NCBI RefSeq assembly: GCF_036195045.1
Contig: NZ_CP108100.1
Span: forward strand, 7,874,001-7,938,000
Source: Streptomyces sp. NBC_00236
Lineage (GTDB): Bacteria > Actinomycetota > Actinomycetes > Streptomycetales > Streptomycetaceae
DNA: 64,000 nt
Reading direction: 5' to 3'
Under the pieces are notes generated by a model, which was not told the origin of the DNA, did not search any database, and worked only from the letters and a program-made list of their open reading frames with translations. Positions 16,822 through 26,120 of this stretch are shown one piece after another; position 1 is the stretch's first letter, and each line of letters starts with the position of its first letter. Made by a program: the position numbers and the translations under genes.

Positions 16822-18323
16822 CGGGGGCCGGACGGCCGCGCATCGCGCTCCTGGCCGCCGTGGCCGGAGCAATGATCGTCGCGCTGGACGGCACCGTGCT
16901 GCTCGTGGCACAGCCCGACCTGCAACGTGATCTCGGGGCGACCGTGACACAGGTTCAGTGGACCAGTACCGGTTACCTCCTGGCCGTGGCCGCGTTCCTC
17001 GTCATCGCGGGGCGCCTGGGGGACAGGTACGGCCACCAGCGCCTCCTGCCCATCGGCGTGCTCGGCTTCGGGGCGGCTTCGGCAGGCATCGCCTTCGCGC
17101 CGGGAGCCGGCTGGGTGATTGTCCTGCGCATCGCCCAAGGCGTGTTCGGCGCACTCCTGCAACCGGCCACGCTCGCCCTGCTGAGGCTCGTGTACCCGCC
17201 CGACCGGCTCGGCGCGGCGGTCGCCCTTCGGACCAGCGCGATCGGGGTGGCGGCGGGGACCGGCCCGCTGCTCGGGGGCTTCCTCGTCGCGCATCTGGGC
17301 TGGCGGGCGGTGTTCCTGGTCAACGTTCCCGTCGCGCTGGCCATCGCCGCGCTCACCCTGGCCGTGCGGGTGCCGAAGGCGCCACGTGTCCGAAGCGGGA
17401 GGACCGACCTCGTCACCGCGGCGCTCTTCGCAGCGGTTCTCGCTGTGCTGGTCCACAGCCTGACCGGCGTCCCGGAGCGCGGATGGGATGCACCGCAGAC
17501 GTTCCTCGGACTTGTTCTCGTCGTGTGTCTCGCGGTGGCGCTCGTCATGCGTGAACGCCGCAGCTCGCAGCCCTTCGTGCCGCCTGTCGTGGCCCGGTCG
17601 GTGCCGGTGGTCGCCTCGATGGCGATCCTGCTGGTCACCTCGGGCGCGATGTTCGGCGCGCTGTTCGTGTCCACCTTCGTCCTGCAGAACGCCCTGGGGC
17701 TCGACCCGCTCACCACCGGCCTGCGCGTTCTCCCGTTGACCGTGATGATGGTCCTCGGCGCGCCCGCCGCCCACGCGATGCTCCGCCGGTACGGCGCCCG
17801 ACGTGCCGCGATCACCGGGCAGGCCCTCGTGGTTCTGGCCGTCGTGGGCCTGTCCGCGCTCGGCCCGTCCAGTCCCTGGGTGTGGTGGAGCGCGGCGTTC
17901 GCCGTACTCGGAGCCGGTTTTGCCGTCGTGATGGTCACCGCCACCGGGACCGTCGTCGGCGACGCACCACCGGGATTCGCGGGAGTCGTCGGAGGACTCA
18001 AGCAGACCGCCATGAACGTCGGCCCCGCGCTCGGCATCGCGGTGGCCGCCGGCACGATGCCGCTTCATCCGTCCGCCGCCTTGCTCCCCGGCGTGGAACC
18101 GTCCACGTCCGGCCCCGTCATGGGCACGGCACTGCTGGCCCTGGCCGCTCTCGCCGCGCTCGGCCTGCTGCCCGCCCGGCTGCTCCCGGCGCGGCAGGAC
18201 GGCGAAGCCGGACGGCGGCGCGCCCGGCAACGGGACTCGGCGCGCCCACGGCGTACGGCATCGTCTCAGGGGCCGGGAGGCGGCCGAGCCGGGTTCAAAT
18301 CCCCTTCCGAGACCGGAAAGTGA
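16818..18323 (+). CDS. MFS multidrug exporter, DHA2 (14-helix) type
   Basis: 501-residue major facilitator transporter. N-terminal helix with ALDGTVLLVAQPDL, motif A-like GRLGDRYGHQRLL after helix 2, and about 14 hydrophobic segments up to residue 465; proton-driven drug efflux is the usual role. The last about 38 residues (RRRARQRDSARPRRTASSQG and onward) are arginine-rich and unlike the family, as if the reading frame now runs into former intergenic DNA. The start is GTG at 16818-16820, overlapping the tetR stop. Confidence 0.9.
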   Translation: MTGAGRPRIALLAAVAGAMIVALDGTVLLVAQPDLQRDLGATVTQVQWTSTGYLLAVAAFLVIAGRLGDRYGHQRLLPIGVLGFGAASAGIAFAPGAGWVIVLRIAQGVFGALLQPATLALLRLVYPPDRLGAAVALRTSAIGVAAGTGPLLGGFLVAHLGWRAVFLVNVPVALAIAALTLAVRVPKAPRVRSGRTDLVTAALFAAVLAVLVHSLTGVPERGWDAPQTFLGLVLVVCLAVALVMRERRSSQPFVPPVVARSVPVVASMAILLVTSGAMFGALFVSTFVLQNALGLDPLTTGLRVLPLTVMMVLGAPAAHAMLRRYGARRAAITGQALVVLAVVGLSALGPSSPWVWWSAAFAVLGAGFAVVMVTATGTVVGDAPPGFAGVVGGLKQTAMNVGPALGIAVAAGTMPLHPSAALLPGVEPSTSGPVMGTALLALAALAALGLLPARLLPARQDGEAGRRRARQRDSARPRRTASSQGPGGGRAGFKSPSETGK

Positions 18324-18408
18324 TGGGCCGACAGGTGGTGCCTCTGAGGCTTGTGGTCCGCGCCTTCTCCCGGACTTCGATCCCGGCCGGCGGCTGTGGA
18401 CGCACCGA

Positions 18409-18697
18409 CTAGAGGCGCACGGTCATCCGCACGGTCACGTCGTCGCCCGTCGAGAGCCCCCTGCGGCCGGCGTACGGCGTTCTTGAGCGGCAGCAGGTAG
18501 CCGCCGTCCCTGGGGAAGAGCGACGTCGTGAAGTCGGTCTCGCCGATACGGACCTCGACAGGCACCGCGCCCCAGCCGTACGTGGCCATCGAGGCCACTT
18601 CGCGGATGTCGGCGGCCTGTTCCTCGGGCACTGCGGCGAAGTAGAACGGTGACGGCCCCCGCCATTCGACGACGCGGCCGGTGAACTCGACGTGCAT
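18409..18697 (-). pseudogene. Frameshifted DUF1905 gene
   Basis: From the ATG at 18695-18697 the product starts MHVEFTGRVVEWRGPSPFYF and continues with GGYLLPLKNAVR, a clear DUF1905 domain of about 95 residues. At a run of five C (18457-18461, plus strand) the frame shifts. The usual end, TGDDVTVRMTVRL followed by a stop at 18409-18411, is present in another frame. Removing one base of the run restores a 95-residue protein, so this is either a recent one-base insertion or a sequencing error. Confidence 0.8.
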
Positions 18698-18717
18698 GGG
18701 ATCGATCCGTTCGTCGG

Positions 18718-19125
18718 GGCGGACCCGACGCCGCGGAACGCCTGCCCAGGGAGTTCTCCGGCGGCCAGCGCCAACGTGTGGCTATCGCCCGCGCCCTGGC
18801 CCTGCGGCCCCGCCTCGTCATCTGCGACGAACCCGTCTCCGCGCTCGACCTCACAACCCAGCGCACGGTGCTCGACCTCCTGCTGGAGATCCAGGAGGAG
18901 ACCGGCGTCTCGTACCTGTTCGTCTCCCACGACCTGTCCGTGGTCCGCTTCATGAGCCACCGGGTGGCCGTGATCCACCGGGGCGAGATCGTCGAGACGG
19001 GCGACGCGGCGACGGTCACCTCGGAGCCCGTCCACAGCTACACCCGCACCCTGCTGCTCTCCTCACCGGTGGCGGACGTGGCCGAGCAGCGCAGGCGCCG
19101 CGAGGCGGCGCGGGCCGGTAGGTAG
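18718..19125 (+). pseudogene. 5'-truncated oligopeptide-type ABC transporter ATPase (OppF/DppF-like)
   Basis: C-terminal third of an ABC ATPase. Recognisable sequence begins around PDAAERLPREFSGGQRQR (ABC signature), then VAIARALALRPRLVICDEPVSALD (Walker B), the switch LFVSHDLSVVRFM and the OppF tail HSYTRTLLLSSP. The Walker A half is absent: upstream of 18718 the sequence runs into the start region of the DUF1905 gene. With no partner permease genes, it is a deletion or rearrangement remnant. Confidence 0.88.
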
Positions 19126-19470
19126 CCGGTCCGGGCCGGCTGGGTCCCGCGCACCAGGGGGCGGGCACGACGAGGGGCGGGCCCACATGGCGGCCGTCGT
19201 ACGGAGGACCGGTACCGGTCCGCGAAGTCGTCGGTTGCTCGCGGGCGGGCGAAAAACGCTTGGACTCGACCGGCACGGAGGCGGGAGACTGGAGCCCCTC
19301 GCCCGACCCCTCCTCGTACTCACCCCGGCACACCGCCGCGCGCCGTGTGCCGCAGGACCACCCCGGCGAGGGCACTCCACTCGAAACCGGACTCCGCACG
19401 GCCGGTGAGGCAGCGCCTCTCCCCGTCGCAGCAAACGTGGCGGGCGGCCGCACGATCACACAGGGTTGCC
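19126..19470. other. Intergenic region before the ABC exporter
   Basis: 345 bp between the ABC remnant and the exporter. It presumably holds the exporter promoter. I see no palindromic operator, RNA gene or credible short gene in it. Confidence 0.5.
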
Positions 19471-21285
19471 ATGGGATCGCCTGAATCGCACGAAGCGCCG
19501 GGCAGGGGCTCCGTGCTCCTCGCACTTCGTTACTACGGAAGGGAACTGACCCGCCGAAAACGGCTGACCTTACCCGCGATGCTGATGCCCGCACTGGGCA
19601 ACATCGGCATCAACTACATCGCCCCGCTCGTCGTCGCGAAGCTCGTCGGTCACCTCGCCGGTGACGGGAACGACGACATCGGCTCGATGCTCCCCTACGT
19701 CCTCGCCTTCGCCGGCGTGCTGCTCCTCGCGGAGATCTGCTGGCGCGTCGGAGTGCACTTCCTCAACCGCCTCGACGCCCTCGGTATCGAGCACCTGTAC
19801 GTGCAGGGCATGGACGAGCTCTACGCCAAGGACACCGCGTTCTTCCACGACAACTTCGCCGGGTCGCTGACCAAGCGGGTCCTGAGCTTCGCCTCCCGCT
19901 TCGAGGAGTTCGTCGACACGCTGACGTTCTCCGTCGTGGGCAGCTTCGTGCCGCTGATCTTCGGCTCTGTGGTGCTGTGGCGCTACGAACCCCTCCTCGT
20001 CGTCGTCCTGTTGACGATGATCGCCCTCACGGCGCTGTGCGCGGCCCCTCTGATCCGCCGTCGGCAGGCCCTCGTCGGAAAGCGCGAGGAGGCCATCGCC
20101 CGGGTGTCCGGACACGTGGCCGACAGCCTGATGAACATGGACACCGTCCGGGCGTTCGCCGCCGAGGAGCGCGAGGCCGCCGAGCACCGCTCCCGCGTCG
20201 CGGAGTCGCGGCGGCTCACCCTGGGTTCCTGGGACTACGGAAACCTCCGCATCGACACGCTCGTCGCGCCGATGTCCGTACTCACCAACGCCTTGGGCCT
20301 GTTGCTCGCCGTCGCCCTCAGCGTAGGCGGCAACGGCGTGGAGGCGGTGGTGGTCGCCTTCATGTACTACTCCAACGCGACCCGGATCATGTTCGAGTTC
20401 AACCAGATCTACCGCCGGCTGGAAAGCTCGATGACGGAGGCCGCCCAGTTCACCGAACTGCTGCTGACGCCGCCCGCCCTGCGTGACCCGGAGTCGCCGG
20501 AGCCACTGCGCTCCCGGGCCGCCGACGTCCGCTTCGAGCAGGTGGCGTTCGCCCACGCGGGAGCGCCGCCACTCTTCGAGTCCCTCGACCTGTCCGTACC
20601 CAACGGTGCGAAGATCGGCCTCGTCGGCCGGTCGGGCGGAGGCAAGACCACGCTCAGCCGACTGCTGCTGCGGATGACGGACATCGACGGCGGCCGGATT
20701 CTGATCGGCGGTCAGGACATCAGCAGAATGCGCCAGGCGGACCTGCGCAGCATGATCGCGTACGTACCGCAGGACCCGGCGATGTTCCACCGCACGCTGC
20801 GGGACAACATCGCGTTCGCCCGGCCCGAGGCCACCGACGCCGAGATCCGCCGCGCGGCCAAGGCCGCACATGTCACCGAGTTCGCCGACGCGCTGCCCGA
20901 GGGATTCGGCACGATGGTGGGGGAGCGGGGCGTGAAGCTGTCCGGTGGACAGCGCCAGCGCGTCGCCCTGGCCCGGGCGATCCTGCGCGACGCGCCGATC
21001 CTGCTGCTCGACGAGGCGACGAGCGCCCTGGACTCGGAGAGCGAGATCCTCGTCCAGGAGGCCCTGTGGCGGCTCATGGACGGGCGGACGGCGCTCGTGG
21101 TGGCGCACCGCCTGAGCACGGTCGCGACCATGGACCGGCTCGTGGTCCTGGACCGAGGGCGGATCATCGAGCAGGGCACGCACCACGAACTGCTCGCGTC
21201 GGAGGGTGCCTACGCCAAGCTGTGGCAGCACCAGTCCGGCGGCTTCCTCGACGACCCGGCCCAGCCGAAGGCCGGTCTGATCTGA
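19471..21285 (+). CDS. ABC exporter, fused membrane and ATPase domains
   Basis: 604-residue half-transporter. The ABC membrane domain with about six helices (about 15-330) is followed by the ATPase: Walker A GRSGGGKTT (about 387-395), Q-loop YVPQDPAMFHRTLRDNI, signature LSGGQRQR (about 490-497), Walker B ILLLDEATSALD (about 509-520) and switch VVAHRLST. It probably works as a homodimer exporting a small molecule or peptide. ATG at 19471 follows weak AGGG; longer in-frame reading to 19345 is shadow-like. Codon 34 is TTA (19570-19572), so translation may depend on the bldA tRNA. Confidence 0.88.
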   Translation: MGSPESHEAPGRGSVLLALRYYGRELTRRKRLTLPAMLMPALGNIGINYIAPLVVAKLVGHLAGDGNDDIGSMLPYVLAFAGVLLLAEICWRVGVHFLNRLDALGIEHLYVQGMDELYAKDTAFFHDNFAGSLTKRVLSFASRFEEFVDTLTFSVVGSFVPLIFGSVVLWRYEPLLVVVLLTMIALTALCAAPLIRRRQALVGKREEAIARVSGHVADSLMNMDTVRAFAAEEREAAEHRSRVAESRRLTLGSWDYGNLRIDTLVAPMSVLTNALGLLLAVALSVGGNGVEAVVVAFMYYSNATRIMFEFNQIYRRLESSMTEAAQFTELLLTPPALRDPESPEPLRSRAADVRFEQVAFAHAGAPPLFESLDLSVPNGAKIGLVGRSGGGKTTLSRLLLRMTDIDGGRILIGGQDISRMRQADLRSMIAYVPQDPAMFHRTLRDNIAFARPEATDAEIRRAAKAAHVTEFADALPEGFGTMVGERGVKLSGGQRQRVALARAILRDAPILLLDEATSALDSESEILVQEALWRLMDGRTALVVAHRLSTVATMDRLVVLDRGRIIEQGTHHELLASEGAYAKLWQHQSGGFLDDPAQPKAGLI

Positions 21286-21291
21286 AGCCGG

Positions 21292-21316
21292 GCGGACGCG
21301 GCCCGGCCGCGTCCGC
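21292..21316. terminator. Bidirectional hairpin terminator
   Basis: Perfect 11-bp stem (21292-21302 with 21306-21316) with a three-base loop. It fills almost the whole gap between the converging ABC exporter and TrmB/LuxR genes, so it can serve both. Confidence 0.85.
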
Positions 21317-22309
21317 TCACAGCCATCCCGAGCGCTGGGCCTGCAACGCCATCTGAAACCGGTTCGCGGCACCCAGGCGCGCCATCAGGACCGACAGGCG
21401 GCGGAACAGCGTCCGGCGGCTGATGCCCAGCTCGCGGGCGATCACGTCGTCGCTCGCCCCGCCGGCCAGGAGCCACAGCAGCCGGCGGTCGGCGGGTGGC
21501 AGCCCGCCCGGCCGGGTGGCCCGGCCGTGGAACGGCAGGGCGCTCTGCCAGGACTGCTCGAACAGCGCCACGAGCGCCGAGAGCAGACCGCAGGGCTGCA
21601 CGATCAGCATCGTGTTGTGCACGTCCGCCTCCTTGATCGACAACGACACGAGCGCGTACGCATCGTCGATGATCATGAGCTTGACCGGCACTGACGCCAG
21701 AACCCTCGCCTGCTCCCCGGCCCGGACGCATGGTTCGATGACGTCCTTCAGCTGTCCCGGATGCTCCAGCGACGCCCGCGAGTACACGACACGCTGCGTC
21801 ACCCCGCGGGCCAGAGTGGCCAGCGCGTCGTCCGTCGCCCCGGGCAGCGGGAAGTACGGGGGCGAATCGAACTGCCGGATCTGCGCCCGGGCACTCGCCC
21901 AGGCCTGACGCATCCGGGGACCGACGGCGTCCCCGGTCACGACCTCGACGAGATGGTCGTTGTACGCGGCGAGCCGCTGCCGCCGGAACGAGTCGAACGC
22001 GCCCCCGACCGCGATGCGGGACTCCTCGACCTCGGCCGCGCGGTGCCGGGCCAGCACCTCCAGCCCCGCGGCGGGCGGCACCGGGGCCACCACGCCCTCG
22101 CCCTCCTCGGCGGCACTGGCCAGACCGGCGTCCACCAGCGCCGCGTAAGCCGTGGCGACCTCCGCACGACCGAGGCCTGCCGCGGACCCGATCGCGTCCA
22201 GCGGGGCGGGGGCCAGTTCCAGCAGGGCCAGGTAGACCTCGCCGGCCGCCCGGTCGATGCCCAGAAGCCGAAGGGCCTCCCCGAGTCTCACGTTCGTCAT
22301 ACCCGCCAT
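21317..22309 (-). CDS. TrmB/LuxR-type helix-turn-helix regulator
   Basis: 330-residue regulator. The N-terminal winged helix is TrmB-like (LGIDRAAGEVYLALLELAPAPLDAIG), followed by a middle sensor region and a C-terminal LuxR-like HTH (PPADRRLLWLLAGGASDDVIARELGISRRTLFRRL). This two-HTH layout is common in Streptomyces. Two in-frame ATGs are possible (22309 and 22300), neither with a good ribosome site. It is divergent from the aminopeptidase gene, a possible target. Confidence 0.82.
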   Translation of the reverse strand: MAGMTNVRLGEALRLLGIDRAAGEVYLALLELAPAPLDAIGSAAGLGRAEVATAYAALVDAGLASAAEEGEGVVAPVPPAAGLEVLARHRAAEVEESRIAVGGAFDSFRRQRLAAYNDHLVEVVTGDAVGPRMRQAWASARAQIRQFDSPPYFPLPGATDDALATLARGVTQRVVYSRASLEHPGQLKDVIEPCVRAGEQARVLASVPVKLMIIDDAYALVSLSIKEADVHNTMLIVQPCGLLSALVALFEQSWQSALPFHGRATRPGGLPPADRRLLWLLAGGASDDVIARELGISRRTLFRRLSVLMARLGAANRFQMALQAQRSGWL

Positions 22310-22491
22310 TATCGACCGCTTCCGCCCATGCCCTGGCCGATCTGTGCCAGTGGCAGAACTGGGCGCCACCCGCCCGGCCTGCGGGATACCGTCCGAGAGC
22401 CGCCGGCGGCAGCGAAGGCGAACGTCCGGAGGTCTCCCCTCGGCCCCGCCGCCGAGGAACCGTCCCGAAGAACCCGAAGAAGGAGCATGAC

Positions 22492-23904
22492 GTGGCGAAA
22501 GGCCGAAAGAACGGTCTCTACTCAGGGATCTCCGAGGAACTGTCCGCCCTGATGCGTACCGGCTGGGCCGACACCGAGCAGCACGACCTGCAGCCCGACG
22601 AGCAGGCCCCGCACGCCGCCCTCCGCCGTGCTGCCCTCTCCGCGCGCTTCCCCGGCGAACGTCTCGTGATCCCCTCGGGCAACCTCAAGGTCCGCTCCAA
22701 CGACGACACGTATCCTTTCCGCCCGCACTCCGCCTACGTACACATGACGGGAGACCGCGCCCGGGACGGCGCGCTCGTCCTCGAACCGCGCCCGGACGGC
22801 GGCCACGACGCCTACTGCTTCCAGCTGCCGCGGGACAGCAGGGACAACGACGAGTTCTGGACCGGCCCCACCGCCGAGCTCTGGATGGGCCGTCGCCGCT
22901 CCCTCGCCGAGTCGGAGCGCGTGCTCGGCCTGCCCTGCCGCGACGTCCGCACCGCGGCCGGCGACCTGGCGGCCGCAGCCGGTGTGCCGACCCGGATCGT
23001 GCGCGGTGTCGACCCGGTCCTGGAGGCCGCGGTCAGCACCGACGAGGAGCGCGACGACGCCCTCGAAGAGGCCCTCAGCGACCTGCGCCTCGTCAAGGAC
23101 GACTGGGAGGTCGGCGAGCTCCGCAAGGCGGTCGACTCCACCGTGCGCGGCTTCACCGACGCCGTCGGCGAGCTCTCCGGCGCCGTGGCCTCGTCCGAGC
23201 GGTGGATCGAGGGCACCTTCCTGCGCCGCGCCCGCCTCGAGGGCAACGCCGTGGGCTACGGCACCATCTGTGCCGCGGGCGACCACGCCACGATCATGCA
23301 CTGGACGGACAACGACGGCCCCGTGCGCCCGGGAGAACTGCTCCTGTTCGACGCCGGCGTGGAGACCCACACCCTCTACACCGCCGACGTCACCCGCACG
23401 CTGCCGATCAGCGGAACGTTCACGCCCGTGCAGCGCAAGGTCTACGACGCGGTGTACGAGGCCCAGGAAGCCGGCTTCGCCGCCGTCAAGCCGGGCGCCG
23501 CGTACCGCGACTTCCACGACGCGGCCCAGCGCCACCTCGCGGTCCGGCTGGTCGAGTGGGGCTTCATCGAGGGCCCGGCCGAGCGCGCCTTCGAACTCGG
23601 CCTCCAGCGCCGCTTCACCATGGCGGGCACCGGGCACATGCTCGGCCTGGACGTGCACGACTGCGCCCAGGCCCGGAACGAGGAGTACGTCGGCGGCGCC
23701 CTGGAGCCGGGCATGGTGCTCACCGTCGAGCCCGGTCTGTACTTCCAGCCCGACGACCTCACCGTCCCCGAGGAGTGGCGCGGCATCGGAGTCCGGATCG
23801 AGGACGACCTGCTCGTGACCGAGGACGGCCACGAGAACCTGTCGGCGGGCCTGCCGCGCTCGGCCGGCGACGTCGAGGCGTGGATGGCCCGGTTCGCGGG
23901 CTGA
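22492..23904 (+). CDS. pepP: Xaa-Pro aminopeptidase (M24, aminopeptidase P)
   Basis: 470-residue cytoplasmic metallopeptidase removing N-terminal residues before proline. The N-terminal AMP_N domain (about 40-190) is followed by the pita-bread catalytic domain with metal ligands in LLFDAGVETHTLYTADVTRT (two Asp), TGHMLGLDVHD (His), TVEPGLYF (Glu) and GVRIEDDLLV (Glu). The start is GTG at 22492, with AGGAG at 22481-22485. A strong terminator follows the stop codon. Confidence 0.93.
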   Translation: MAKGRKNGLYSGISEELSALMRTGWADTEQHDLQPDEQAPHAALRRAALSARFPGERLVIPSGNLKVRSNDDTYPFRPHSAYVHMTGDRARDGALVLEPRPDGGHDAYCFQLPRDSRDNDEFWTGPTAELWMGRRRSLAESERVLGLPCRDVRTAAGDLAAAAGVPTRIVRGVDPVLEAAVSTDEERDDALEEALSDLRLVKDDWEVGELRKAVDSTVRGFTDAVGELSGAVASSERWIEGTFLRRARLEGNAVGYGTICAAGDHATIMHWTDNDGPVRPGELLLFDAGVETHTLYTADVTRTLPISGTFTPVQRKVYDAVYEAQEAGFAAVKPGAAYRDFHDAAQRHLAVRLVEWGFIEGPAERAFELGLQRRFTMAGTGHMLGLDVHDCAQARNEEYVGGALEPGMVLTVEPGLYFQPDDLTVPEEWRGIGVRIEDDLLVTEDGHENLSAGLPRSAGDVEAWMARFAG

Positions 23905-23915
23905 GCACCGGCGAA

Positions 23916-23967
23916 GGACCCGGCCGCGCCGACGGGCCACGGCCTGTTCACCGGCGCGGCCGGGTCC
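23916..23967 (+). terminator. Long hairpin terminator after pepP
   Basis: Perfect 16-bp inverted repeat (23916-23931 with 23952-23967) with a 20-base loop, 11 bases after the pepP stop. The next gene starts only 17 bases later, so its promoter must overlap or lie inside the hairpin region. Confidence 0.85.
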
Positions 23968-23984
23968 CTCGTACGCTGTGTCCC

Positions 23985-24941
23985 GTGTCAGCCTCCCGTC
24001 TCCACCGCACCGCCGTCCTCGTCCTGGAGGGCGCGAAACCGCTCGATGTCGGGATCCCCGCGCAGGTGTTCACGACGCGCGCGAGCATGCCGTACGAGGT
24101 ACGGGTGTGCGGCGCGGCGCCCGGGCTCGTGACCGGCGGCGACGGGCTGTCGTACCACGTGGCCGACGGTCTGGACGCGCTGGACTGGGCCGACATCGTC
24201 TTCATCCCCGGCTACCGGTTTCCGGACCGCGAAGACCCGCCGCAGCCCGTCGTCGACGCGCTCGTCGCCGCCCATGACCGGGGCGCACGGCTCGCGGCCA
24301 TCTCCACGGGGGCCTTCGCCCTCGCCGCCACGGGCCTGCTCGACGGCAGACGGGCGACGACACACTGGCACTACGCGCGGGCGCTCGCGGCGAAGCACCC
24401 CCTCGTCCGGGTCGACGAGAACGTCCTGTTCGTCGACGAAGGCAGTGTCCTGACCTCGGCGGGCGCCGCATCCGGCATCGACCTGTGCCTGCACATCCTG
24501 CGCGGCGACCTCGGCGTGGCAGCGGCCAACCACGCGGCCCGGCGGCTGGTGGCGGCGCCCTACCGGAGCGGCGGCCAGGCGCAGTACGTGCCGCGCAGCG
24601 TGCCCGAGCCCCTCGGTGAACGCTTCGCCGCCACCCGCGAGTGGGCCCTGCACCGCCTCGGTGAGCCGCTCACCCTCGACGCGCTCGCCCGGCACGCGGC
24701 CGTCTCGCCGCGCACGCTCTCGCGGCGCTTCGTCGAGGACACCGGCTACACCCCGATGCAGTGGGTCATGCGGGCCCGCGTCGATGTGGCCCGCGAACTG
24801 CTGGAGCGCTCCGAGCAGAGCATCGAGCAGATCGCCGCCGAGACGGGACTCGGAACGGGGACCAATCTGCGGCTCCACTTCCAGCGCATCCTGGGCACCA
24901 CCCCGAGCGAGTACCGTCGCACCTTCGCCCGCGCCGAGTAG
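23985..24941 (+). CDS. GlxA-type regulator: DJ-1/PfpI domain plus AraC HTH
   Basis: 318 residues. The N-terminal DJ-1/PfpI-like sensor (about 5-180; FIPGYRFPD, ISTGAFALAATGLLDGRRATTHW) lacks the usual nucleophilic cysteine in the elbow (Ser-Thr-Gly instead). The C-terminal AraC HTH pair (about 220-315) reads TLDALARHAAVSPRTLSRRF and then the IAAETGLGTGTNLRLHFQRILG second helix. GTG start at 23985. The target is not apparent. Confidence 0.88.
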   Translation: MSASRLHRTAVLVLEGAKPLDVGIPAQVFTTRASMPYEVRVCGAAPGLVTGGDGLSYHVADGLDALDWADIVFIPGYRFPDREDPPQPVVDALVAAHDRGARLAAISTGAFALAATGLLDGRRATTHWHYARALAAKHPLVRVDENVLFVDEGSVLTSAGAASGIDLCLHILRGDLGVAAANHAARRLVAAPYRSGGQAQYVPRSVPEPLGERFAATREWALHRLGEPLTLDALARHAAVSPRTLSRRFVEDTGYTPMQWVMRARVDVARELLERSEQSIEQIAAETGLGTGTNLRLHFQRILGTTPSEYRRTFARAE

Positions 24942-25052
24942 CCCGGCAACCGGTGGCGCGATCCTTTCGAACCGTGGCGCTCACGCCGCTGCCACGACGG
25001 GGGTGCTGCGAGCGAACCTTGGTGGCGAACCGCAGGGACGAAGGGACACCCC

Positions 25053-26051
25053 ATGACTCGCATCGCCATCAACGGATTCGGCCGCATCGGACGCAACGTG
25101 CTGCGCGCGCTGCTGGAGCGCGACAGCGACCTCGAGGTCGTCGCCGTCAACGACCTCACCGAGCCTGCCGCTCTCGCGCGGCTGCTCGCCTACGACTCGA
25201 CGTCCGGCAGGCTGGGACGCCCGGTGACCCTCGACGGGGACGTCCTCGTCGTCGACGGCCGGCGCATCCAGGTGGTCGCCGAGCGCGATCCGGCGCAGCT
25301 CCCGTGGGCCGCTCTCGACGTCGACATCGTGCTGGAGGCCACCGGACGCTTCACGTCGGCCAAGGCCGCCCGCGCCCACATCGACGCCGGCGCGAAGAAG
25401 GTGCTCGTCAGCGCGCCCTCCGACGGCGCCGACGTCACGCTCGCGTTCGGGGTCAACACCGACGCGTACGACCCGGCCCTGCACACGATCGTCTCGAACG
25501 CCTCGTGCACGACCAACGCACTCGCGCCGCTGGCCAAGGTGCTCGACGAACTCGCCGGTATCGAGCACGGCTTCATGACGACGGTGCACGCCTACACGCA
25601 GGAGCAGAACCTGCAGGACGGCCCGCACCGCGACCCCCGCCGCGCCCGCGCCGCCGGTGTGAACATCGTGCCGACCACGACCGGTGCCGCCAAGGCGATC
25701 GGTCATGTGCTGCCGAACCTCGAAGGCAAGCTGTCGGGCGACTCGATCCGCGTCCCCGTACCGGTCGGCTCGATCGTCGAGCTGAACACGACGGTGGCCC
25801 GCGACGTGTCGCGCGAGGACGTCCTGGCGGCGTACCGGGCCGCGGCGGACGGGCCGCTCGCAGGAGTCCTGGAGTACTCCGAGGACGCCCTCGTCTCGTC
25901 CGACATCACGGGCAACCCGGCCTCGTCGATCTTCGACTCGGAGCTCACCCGCGTCGAGGGCCGGCACATCAAGGTCGTCGCCTGGTACGACAACGAGTGG
26001 GGCTTCTCGAACCGTGTCATCGACACGCTCCAGCTCCTCGCCAACGGCTGA
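25053..26051 (+). CDS. gap: Glyceraldehyde-3-phosphate dehydrogenase
   Basis: 332-residue phosphorylating GAPDH of glycolysis. NAD-binding INGFGRIGRNVLRALL at the N-terminus, VNDLTEPAALARLLAYDS (acidic residue favouring NAD over NADP), catalytic Cys152 in SNASCTTNALAPLAK, and the conserved WYDNEWGFSNRVIDT near the end. It stands alone rather than beside pgk and tpi, so it is probably a paralogue of the main glycolytic gene. Confidence 0.95.
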   Translation: MTRIAINGFGRIGRNVLRALLERDSDLEVVAVNDLTEPAALARLLAYDSTSGRLGRPVTLDGDVLVVDGRRIQVVAERDPAQLPWAALDVDIVLEATGRFTSAKAARAHIDAGAKKVLVSAPSDGADVTLAFGVNTDAYDPALHTIVSNASCTTNALAPLAKVLDELAGIEHGFMTTVHAYTQEQNLQDGPHRDPRRARAAGVNIVPTTTGAAKAIGHVLPNLEGKLSGDSIRVPVPVGSIVELNTTVARDVSREDVLAAYRAAADGPLAGVLEYSEDALVSSDITGNPASSIFDSELTRVEGRHIKVVAWYDNEWGFSNRVIDTLQLLANG

Positions 26052-26052
26052 C

Positions 26053-26106
26053 CGGCCACGGGGCCCCGCGGCAGGCGCTCGGCGCCGGCCACCGGGGCCC
26101 CGGCCG
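26053..26106. terminator. Bidirectional terminator hairpin
   Basis: Inverted repeat 26053-26068 with 26093-26106: a 14-bp GC-only stem with a two-base bulge, located between the converging gap gene and the secreted NEW3 gene. Confidence 0.75.
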
Positions 26107-26120
26107 TGCGTGGACGACGC

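Noticed and set aside
14809..16950. 713-codon minus-strand frame opposite the TerD and tetR genes
   Set aside because: Spans two unrelated plus-strand genes and an operator region; composition is that of a shadow frame.
18291..18303. tRNA gene suggested by GGGTTCAAATCCC
   Set aside because: Only three T-stem pairs form and no acceptor, D or anticodon arm can be drawn; kept only as a weak scar hint.
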